Below, piece after piece: positions 38,581 through 43,553 of a DNA stretch of 43,553 nt (positions are counted from its first letter, which is position 1; each line of letters begins with the position of its first letter). A model generated the notes under the pieces. That model worked only from the letters and a program-made list of their open reading frames with translations, was not told the origin of the DNA and did not search any database. The position numbers and the translations under genes were made by a program. The stretch covers positions 1-43,553 of the forward strand of contig JAIULY010000003.1 of assembly GCA_022565875.1 (NCBI GenBank), given 5' to 3'. Origin of the DNA: Schleiferiaceae bacterium (lineage in GTDB: Bacteria > Bacteroidota > Bacteroidia > Flavobacteriales > Schleiferiaceae).

Positions 38581-38611
38581 TAAATCTATTGACGTATTCA
38601 TTAACCACAAA
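38581..38611 (-). promoter_or_regulatory. Promoter of the YceI gene
   Basis: On the minus strand TTTG (38608-38611), a 19-base spacer and TAGATTTA (38581-38588) approximate the Bacteroidota consensus (last base differs). The ATG at 38560 is 20 bases further. Confidence 0.6.
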
Positions 38612-38769
38612 AGGAAAAAAACGTTGCTTAACTAAAGTTAAGAAATATCATTTTTCTTACCTACAGATTTCAGATTTAATATTTCGAGATTTTGAAAGTG
38701 TTAATTTAGAAAAAACTTACTTTTAAAGTGTAATTGTAAACGATTCAAAAGGCTCACCAATACCGCAAA

Positions 38770-39657
38770 TCAATGCATGGCTTTGAAGTCGGGCTCATAA
38801 ATGATACGGACAAAGGAACTCAAGCCCTTTATTTCTCGGTTGATTGGAATTCCCGAAACGATACCAATCATTAATTTTTCTGAAATAGCCACACGCATTT
38901 GCGGGCGAAAGACGGTCAGCAATTGCCTTTCCACGACTTCTTTATTGATTTCAACACCAATAAAATTCCGTGTTCCGGAGATCATATAATGAAAATTGGT
39001 ATTGATTTCGAAGCTACGTTCCCAGTTGGGGTTATCAAACTCTTTTAGGAATCGAGGGCCGGTATAGAGTAACGTATGAAAATTGCGTCCCCAGCGTTTA
39101 GCTGCAATAAAAAATGGATTGTATAAATTCCCTTTGAAGATATCGTCAAAACGCAACTCATTGAGATTTACAAACTCAAACTCATGAATGTAACCAAGGG
39201 CTAGCGTGGTACTATATTTTTCAGAGACCAAAAAAGACCATTGCGTAGCGAGTTTCAGGCTTTCCATTCTGTTTGCGGGTAAAGTGCTCGCTGCCTCGCC
39301 AGCAGGTTGTCCGAACAAGGTAAACGGCACTTCAATTTCAAAACCCAATCTATCTATAGGCGCCCACTCGTATTCAACAAGGGCTTCGTATTCGTTGTAA
39401 TTGCTACCCGCTTTCATACCACCGGCAAAGTTCCACTCCTTCTCACCTGCCCTTGCGCCTAAATCACGAATGAGATCAATGTAAAGCGGTTCGGCATGGA
39501 GCACCTTGGCTTTGCCTCCTGGTTTTCGCTCAATCTCTTCTATAAACAAACTGTCTTTAAGTATATTCTCTTCTCTCACGCTATCGCGCTCACTTTGCGC
39601 CAACAAATCACCACTAAAAAGGATTATACCAATGGCAATTGCCCAGAAATACTTCAT
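38770..39657 (-). CDS. Outer-membrane barrel-like protein (HAEPL family)
   Basis: This encodes 295 residues with a signal peptide (MKYFWAIAIGIILFSGDLLAQS). The mature chain has a segment HAEPLYIDLIRDLGARAGEKEWNFAGG, which is characteristic of a Bacteroidota family of unknown function, followed by many short amphipathic strands (YEALVEYEWAPIDRLGFEIEVPF, YSTTLALGYIHEFEF). A barrel in the outer membrane is inferred. It has its own promoter (39672-39703). The exact role is not known. Confidence 0.7.
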   Translation of the reverse strand: MKYFWAIAIGIILFSGDLLAQSERDSVREENILKDSLFIEEIERKPGGKAKVLHAEPLYIDLIRDLGARAGEKEWNFAGGMKAGSNYNEYEALVEYEWAPIDRLGFEIEVPFTLFGQPAGEAASTLPANRMESLKLATQWSFLVSEKYSTTLALGYIHEFEFVNLNELRFDDIFKGNLYNPFFIAAKRWGRNFHTLLYTGPRFLKEFDNPNWERSFEINTNFHYMISGTRNFIGVEINKEVVERQLLTVFRPQMRVAISEKLMIGIVSGIPINREIKGLSSFVRIIYEPDFKAMH

Positions 39658-39671
39658 GAGTTATTTTTTTG

Positions 39672-39703
39672 CAAAAGTATTGCCGTCTAATAGGAATAGG
39701 CAA
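39672..39703 (-). promoter_or_regulatory. Promoter of the barrel-like protein gene
   Basis: On the minus strand TTG (39701-39703), a 21-base spacer and TACTTTTG (39672-39679) match the Bacteroidota pattern. The ATG is 14 bases further on. Confidence 0.65.
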
Positions 39704-39789
39704 CGGAGGGCATTGGTTTTAATGGAAATTTTAGGTGGTGTGGGTAATCGTGATGCACTTCGGATTCGTGGCCGGAGCGGCTTATCCCT

Positions 39790-39965
39790 CCGCCCTCGGG
39801 AAACGAGTCGTAATTCATTCCGCACATCTTTCCATAGGGTTTGGGAGTCTGGAAGTTAGGAGGTTAGGCGTGGCGTTCCGGTGATTACGTTTGGTTTATT
39901 CATTGCACGATTCTTTTTTGGAACACGGAGTTCCACAGAGTTGGACACGGAGTGGCACGGAGGTT
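39790..39965 (+). repeat. Dispersed intergenic repeat, copy A
   Basis: A GGGAAACGAGTCG/ATTCATTCCGC lead is followed by GTTTGGGAG, GGTTAGGCGTGGCG (39862-39875), then TTATTCATT-CACG and a TTTTTTGGAACACGGAG tail. The lead and core match copy B and the core and tail match copy C. No transposase is nearby and no terminal inverted repeats are clear. Confidence 0.65.
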
Positions 39966-40059
39966 TATGAAGGTTTCTAGTTCGATTCCTTCGGAATCTC
40001 AATTTGAGTAGGAGATTCCCACATGCACCTCCCGTCTTCCTGTGTCCCCCAAACGCAGT

Positions 40060-40153
40060 TCATAAACCTGCATGCGCCGCAAGGCGCACGCAATAAACTG
40101 CGAGAGCGGGCGCAGCCCACGAAGCGATAAACCCCAGCCGAAGGCATAAACCC
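40060..40153 (+). repeat. Hairpin array I (ATAAAC boxes with GC hairpins)
   Basis: Four ATAAAC(C) boxes (starting near 40062, 40093, 40127 and 40146) alternate with short hairpins: TGCGCC-GCAA-GGCGCA (40073-40088, a GNRA loop), GGGC-GCA-GCCC (40108-40118) and GCC-GAA-GGC (40137-40145). Stem sequences differ while the boxes and layout are kept, so folding appears to be what is conserved. Confidence 0.65.
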
Positions 40154-40245
40154 CTCGAGGAAACGCATCGTTATTCATTCCGCGAACATTTCCAGATACG
40201 GTTTGGGGGTTTGGAAGTTAGGAGGTTAGGCGCGGCGTGTGACGG
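40154..40245 (+). repeat. Dispersed intergenic repeat, copy B
   Basis: AGGAAACGCATCG and ATTCATTCCGCGAACA lead into GTTTGGGGGTTTGGAAG and GGAGGTTAGGCGCGGCG (40221-40237). It matches the first half of copy A closely. The tail of copy A is missing. Confidence 0.65.
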
Positions 40246-40308
40246 CAAGAGAAAACGGATTTCAAAACAACGCCCGCCTTTCACTTCGACTCCGCTCAGT
40301 GACCGGCT

Positions 40309-40365
40309 AACTTTCCACTTTCCACTTTCAAACTTTCCACTTTCCACTTTCAAACTTTCCACTTA
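40309..40365 (+). repeat. 22-base tandem repeat
   Basis: Two complete identical 22-base units (40309-40330 and 40331-40352) and a 13-base partial unit. Each unit is built from AACTTTCCA and CTTTCCACTTTCA. A minus-strand frame across it reads as ESGKFESGKWK-like repeats and is not a real protein. Confidence 0.85.
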
Positions 40366-40371
40366 CACCCC

Positions 40372-40471
40372 CTCTAAACCAAGGACGGCGTCAGCCGACC
40401 TGTCTAAACCCAAACAGCAGGCGACCTAGCCTGCTGCTCTAAACCCAAGCGCGTCAGCGCGTCTAAACCAA
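40372..40471 (+). repeat. Hairpin array II (TCTAAACCCAA boxes with GC hairpins)
   Basis: Four boxes TCTAAACC(C)AA start near 40373, 40403, 40438 and 40462. Between them lie three different perfect hairpins: CGGC-GTCA-GCCG (40386-40397), CAGCAGGC-GACCTA-GCCTGCTG (40415-40436) and GCGC-GTCA-GCGC (40449-40460). Two have the same loop GTCA on unrelated stems. Confidence 0.7.
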
Positions 40472-40569
40472 TCGGGAAACGCAACGATGTACTACCAAAC
40501 CAATATTCCTTATGACACCAAGTCCTCCCCGCGCGCGCCGTGGTGATTTTAACGACTTAATGAGACGAT

Positions 40570-40998
40570 TTATTTAATCACAGTGATTGTTCCTTTGTAA
40601 GCGGCTTCACCAATGGTGCTGGTGTAAAAGTATACTCCTGCGGGCAAATTGCGCGGATCCCAGCAGTTTTCGGGAGTACTGCTTTGAAACACTTGCTGGC
40701 CCCAGCGATTGAATATTTGGATCTCAAAACAGTCTGCAAATGATGCGGCCTCCTCAAAACACCAAAAATCGTTGATGCCATCGCCATTGGGGGTGATGAC
40801 GTTTGGGAAGTCCGAATTTGAAAAATCTGTATTTTCAATAGGGATTACAATGTTTACAACGTCCCTACATCCGTCTAAAAGGGTTTCCATTTCTAGGGCA
40901 ACTGCAGTATCGCCTCCAACATACGAAAATTGTACTTGGTGACCCGTGGCCTCTCCGCCTGACCAACGCCAACGAACTTGCGCGTTTGCTTCACCTGT
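40570..40998 (-). pseudogene. C-terminal part of a broken T9SS cargo gene (gliding-motility C-terminal domain)
   Basis: These 142 codons continue in the same frame as the gene to the right, after a TAA at 40999-41001. The sequence reads TGEANAQVRWRW, then the gliding-motility-associated C-terminal domain: NVITPNGDGINDFWCFE, IQIFNRWGQQVFQS, NLPAGVYFYTSTIG and AYKGTITVIK. That domain directs cargo to type IX secretion. The only internal ATG (near 40890) lacks a signal peptide, so this part could not be exported if made alone. With the upstream part, the ancestral protein was about 739 residues. Confidence 0.8.
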
Positions 40999-42789
40999 TT
41001 AGGTGAGGAAAATGGCCGCCCCTTCACAAGAATTGGAAGTGCTTGCTGTGTACGAATCACTTGCGGAGGGGCGAACAGTAACCAACACACTATCCGAAGG
41101 ATAACAACCAGACGTGTCGGAAATAATCACCCAAAACTGACCGGCCTGTTGCCAGATATGTGACACTACAGGTGCCAGCGTATTGCCCGCTTCTTGAAGC
41201 TGACTGGAACCGTCTCCAAAGTTGTAATGCCAAACCCGATGCCGCAAATGACCCGGTTGAAAATACACTGGATCGCCCGCACAAACTGTTGGGGAGCTTA
41301 CTGAAAATGGTTCTAATTCAGTTGCACTATAGCCTACCTTAAAGAAAAAACTGTCCTCAGGCCAAATAATGCTTTCTGCTAAAGCATGCCCATAAATCGG
41401 GTGTGTTGCGGCAGGCTGAAAAGGTGGTGACACAAAAGGATAATGCGTAAAATGAATAGCATGGAAACCACTATCACTCTGTAATTTATAAAGGCCTGGA
41501 GGTATTTCAATCAACCCATAGGACCATTGCGGGTCAGCTGGAAATGGAGAGAATAAGTTGCCCGCTATGGGGTTGCCATTGAGCCGCAGTGCACCAAGAC
41601 TATTGGTTTTTGCTACCACCTTTATAAAATACTGCACGCCTGTATCAGGTTGTGTAATGGTAGAAAACAGCGTTTCTTTTATCAACTCATCATCTGAACT
41701 TAAGGTGACTGACCAACCATTTGCCGCATCTTCATAAATAGAGGCTTCGTGGTAATTGCATTTGCCCTCAAAACCGAAAAGCCCATTGGAGCTGGTAATG
41801 TGTAAGGCCGCTGCAACACACGTATCCATCCGATCCAGTCTATTCAAGCGCCGCACAAAAACACCATCAAAAAATACATCCGTTGCATCTTCTGCAGCCA
41901 TTAAACTAATAACCCGACAAGGTTGATCTACCAAAGGGCCCACATGGAAAGAGGTGCCTTCGTAACCGAAGGGTTTGCCGTCTTCAATAATTGCACCTGC
42001 GAACCCATCACTATTTGAACATTTGGCAGAGTTAGAGTTTACATAAATCTTAAAAGACTTTTGGTTAGCTGAATATATTCTTGTCTGATTAACTTGGCGT
42101 TCACTCCTAAAACTATTAAAAACCTTAATATCACCTTTATTCAAATGATAAGTTATCAAGGTATCAGGAGGAAAATAAATTTGAACACCTGAGTTGGAAA
42201 TAAAAGTAGAAGTTGCTATATTAATTTGATTGCTGTCTTCATCTGAAAGTACTCTAATCTCAGTAAAATCAGAAATAAATCCCTGTTGTTGGAAATTATC
42301 ACTTACAGAAGTGATCCCAAAAGGATAAAGCGTGTCGTTAAGATTTCCTTTTGATAATACTGTTGCCTCGGAATAAAAAGCAGTACCTTCTCTATCATTC
42401 GGGTTATTTGACCCCATTACTTGATAAACAGAAACTGGTGCGGTAGAATAAATCCAAAACCCCCTTTGAAATAATGAATCACCTGAAATCTGGTTGATAT
42501 ACGGTAATGTAATTACCCATAAACTATCTTTTTCCAAAAATTTAGTTTCATAAATCTCGCCGAAGGGGAAAGCAAAAGCAACACAACTGGAATTTACACC
42601 ATAAACGTAAATAAATGTTCTAATATTGGTATCTGGATCAGGGGAAGATAATGTGAAATTTAGACTAAAATCCGAATAAGTTGAAAAAAAATAAGTCCCT
42701 GCTTTATGATAATTATCCTGAGCAACCACCTGTAATCCAAAAAAAACAAACCCTACGCATAGGGCTTGTTTTAGTGTTTTAAAAATCAT
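40999..42789 (-). CDS. N-terminal part of a T9SS cargo protein, ended by an in-frame TAA
   Basis: This 596-residue product has a signal peptide (MIFKTLKQALCVGFVFFGLQVVAQ), a large region resembling the IgGFc-binding-type N-terminal domain of Bacteroidota adhesins (IYSTAPVSVYQVMGSN, FTEIRVLSDEDSNQINIAT, AAEDATDVFFDG), and a PKD domain (WHYNFGDGSSQ, VSHIWQQAGQFWVIISDTSG). It ends at TAA within a PKD-like stretch (CEGAAIFLT), and the sequence continues in frame into the sorting domain at 40570-40998. A product ending here would lack the signal for T9SS export. The ATG at 42789 is preferred over a TTG at 42807 that overlaps the next gene. Confidence 0.75.
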   Translation of the reverse strand: MIFKTLKQALCVGFVFFGLQVVAQDNYHKAGTYFFSTYSDFSLNFTLSSPDPDTNIRTFIYVYGVNSSCVAFAFPFGEIYETKFLEKDSLWVITLPYINQISGDSLFQRGFWIYSTAPVSVYQVMGSNNPNDREGTAFYSEATVLSKGNLNDTLYPFGITSVSDNFQQQGFISDFTEIRVLSDEDSNQINIATSTFISNSGVQIYFPPDTLITYHLNKGDIKVFNSFRSERQVNQTRIYSANQKSFKIYVNSNSAKCSNSDGFAGAIIEDGKPFGYEGTSFHVGPLVDQPCRVISLMAAEDATDVFFDGVFVRRLNRLDRMDTCVAAALHITSSNGLFGFEGKCNYHEASIYEDAANGWSVTLSSDDELIKETLFSTITQPDTGVQYFIKVVAKTNSLGALRLNGNPIAGNLFSPFPADPQWSYGLIEIPPGLYKLQSDSGFHAIHFTHYPFVSPPFQPAATHPIYGHALAESIIWPEDSFFFKVGYSATELEPFSVSSPTVCAGDPVYFQPGHLRHRVWHYNFGDGSSQLQEAGNTLAPVVSHIWQQAGQFWVIISDTSGCYPSDSVLVTVRPSASDSYTASTSNSCEGAAIFLT

Positions 42790-42799
42790 GTAGGTACGT

Positions 42800-43024
42800 T
42801 TATTCAATTACAATGCGCTTTATCTCGATTTGGTCTTCGCCAATTACTTTGACAAGGTACATCCCACTTGAAAGGTTTTGGATATTTATTTGGAAATTCT
42901 TTTGTGCAAAGGTTTTTTGTTCAAAAATCTGTTTAGCTGATAGGTCAAAAATTCTGAATTGTTGCATTTCACATAAGTTAGTTTTTAATGAGCCAAGCAA
43001 GATTAAAAAACACGAGGACCTCAA
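42800..43024 (-). pseudogene. T9SS type A sorting-domain remnant
   Basis: The last 50 codons match a T9SS type A sorting domain (FRIFDLSAKQIFEQKTF, INIQNLSSGMYLVKVIGED, IKRIVIE). The part ahead of it (SSCFLILLGSLKTNLCEMQQ) has no adhesin domain, the frame starts only with TTG at 43024, and an ATG at 42967 gives just 55 codons. It is most likely the 3' end of a larger cargo gene that has been lost. It is followed within about 10 bases by the next cargo gene. Confidence 0.6.
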
Positions 43025-43350
43025 AAAACAGATTTTTTTTTAAAACATAAATACAACTCAAATTTAAACTAAAAAACAACACAACAACACAATTAAGCCT
43101 ACTTTTTTTAAAAACTTCGTGTTTCTGAGATCACTGTCAGTTTTTTAATTACACAACTCTTTTAAAGATCTTCAGATGTTTCGTGACCATAACAGCCCAA
43201 TATTTGAGATACCAGAGCTATTTACGAGTTATGATGCGCGGTTTTTATTCCGCGATTCTTTTGTTGGAACACGAAGTTGCTCGAAGTACACACAAAGTAT
43301 ACAAAGGAAAACAACTAAACAGATCAACGAATCGACGAATCGACAAAAGT
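43025..43350. other. AT-rich gene-free stretch at the right end
   Basis: Long A/T runs and no supported gene. A possible -7 box TAAATTTG for the minus strand lies near 43060, with no firm -33 element. From about 43220 the sequence turns into relatives of the dispersed repeats (ATTCTTTTGTTGGAACACGAAG, compare copy A). Confidence 0.5.
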
Positions 43351-43390
43351 TCCCCGTGTCACCCCGTGTCACCCCGTGTTCCCCGTGAAC
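43351..43390 (+). repeat. 10-base tandem repeat (ACCCCGTGTC)
   Basis: Units TCCCCGTGTC, ACCCCGTGTC, ACCCCGTGTT and the partial CCCCGTGAAC follow each other directly. An ACGAATCG doublet lies just upstream. It leads into CGCCGTGGTGA, also found near 40540. Confidence 0.75.
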
Positions 43391-43416
43391 GCCGTGGTGA
43401 AAAAACTACCGGAGTG

Positions 43417-43553
43417 GTTTGGGAGTTGGGGAGTTAGGGGGTTAGGCGTGGCGCGTTATCGGCGACTTGACTTGTGTTATTCATTTCACGCTCTTTTTGG
43501 TTGCACAGAGCGCACGGAGAAGGCACGGAGTGACACTGAGAATTGAAAAATAC
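43417..43553 (+). repeat. Dispersed intergenic repeat, copy C (continues past the window)
   Basis: GTTTGGGAGTTGGGGAG leads to GGTTAGGCGTGGCG (43440-43453), then TTATTCATTTCACG and CTCTTTTTGGTTGCACAG with a GGCACGGAGTG tail. Order and spacing match copy A. The element runs up to or past the window's right edge. Confidence 0.65.

Larger units (their letters stand above)
39704..40569. other. Repeat-rich noncoding region with hairpin arrays
   Basis: About 870 bases without a supported gene. From left to right: repeat copy A (39790-39965), hairpin array I (40060-40153), repeat copy B (40154-40245), a 22-base tandem repeat (40309-40365) and hairpin array II (40372-40471). It ends with a GC-rich stretch CGCGCGCGCCGTGGTGA, a shorter relative of which (CGCCGTGGTGA) recurs near 43390. 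Open frames here are made of repeat sequence and show no protein-like features. Confidence 0.8.

Noticed and set aside
40171-40362. Minus-strand protein with ESGK repeats
   Set aside because: It is a translation of the 22-base tandem repeat and flanking intergenic repeat, without family features.
40372-40471. A short CRISPR array
   Set aside because: The repeated boxes are only about 11 bases, the intervening segments are palindromes of different lengths (about 13-24 bases), and no cas gene is present.
40999-41001. Recoding of the TAA as an amino acid
   Set aside because: TAA is not used for selenocysteine or pyrrolysine, and hundreds of other genes here end with normal TAA; mutation or sequence error is simpler.

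Overview
The window reads as a chromosomal segment of a member of the Bacteroidota, most likely order Flavobacteriales (the order is an inference). The evidence is: promoters of the Bacteroidota type (TTTG, a spacer of 19-21, then TAnnTTTG) in front of many genes; type IX secretion (T9SS) and gliding-motility cargo domains; a SprB-type repeat; bacillithiol synthesis (bshA); and the order rpoB-rpoC-DUF3467.

Layout. 1-1400 (minus): the truncated start of an OmpA-like protein and a small secreted protein. 1400-15030 (minus): the core information-processing block. A consensus promoter near 15000 drives tRNA-Thr(TGT), tRNA-Tyr, tRNA-Gly, tRNA-Thr(GGT) and tuf, ending at a strong terminator. A second promoter then drives tRNA-Trp, secE, nusG, rplK, rplA, rplJ, rplL, rpoB, rpoC and a DUF3467 gene, ending at a terminator near 1390. 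Hairpins lie between rplL and rpoB and between rpoB and rpoC. 15200-19200 (minus): hpf overlapping xerC, rpsU with its own promoter and a long terminator, an acyl-CoA dehydrogenase and a membrane-anchored helix-hairpin-helix protein.

19250-24200: a possible small ORF translationally coupled to a sodium:amino-acid symporter that carries a secreted SprB-like N-terminal domain; a lipoprotein; an outer-membrane barrel protein; and bshA. 24250-31440 (minus): a MORN-type repeat protein overlapping a large GH3 glycosidase/serine-hydrolase fusion, then clpX and the tig-clpP pair (ATP-dependent proteolysis and ribosome-associated folding). 31550-35080 (plus): a TPR-containing histidine kinase, a pirin and a nitroreductase, apparently one operon. 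35090-39700 (minus): a YebC/PmpR regulator, a lipocalin-like lipoprotein, a membrane metallophosphoesterase, a YceI protein and an outer-membrane barrel protein, several with recognisable promoters.

39700-43553 differs from the rest. It holds about 900 bases of noncoding DNA with two arrays of small GC-rich hairpins separated by TAAACC-type boxes, a 22-base tandem repeat, and two copies of a dispersed intergenic repeat, with a third copy at the right edge. Between them lies a T9SS cargo gene broken by an in-frame TAA, and a small T9SS sorting-domain remnant. The hairpin arrays are the best candidate for something undescribed. Most of the remaining genes are ordinary housekeeping or envelope genes.
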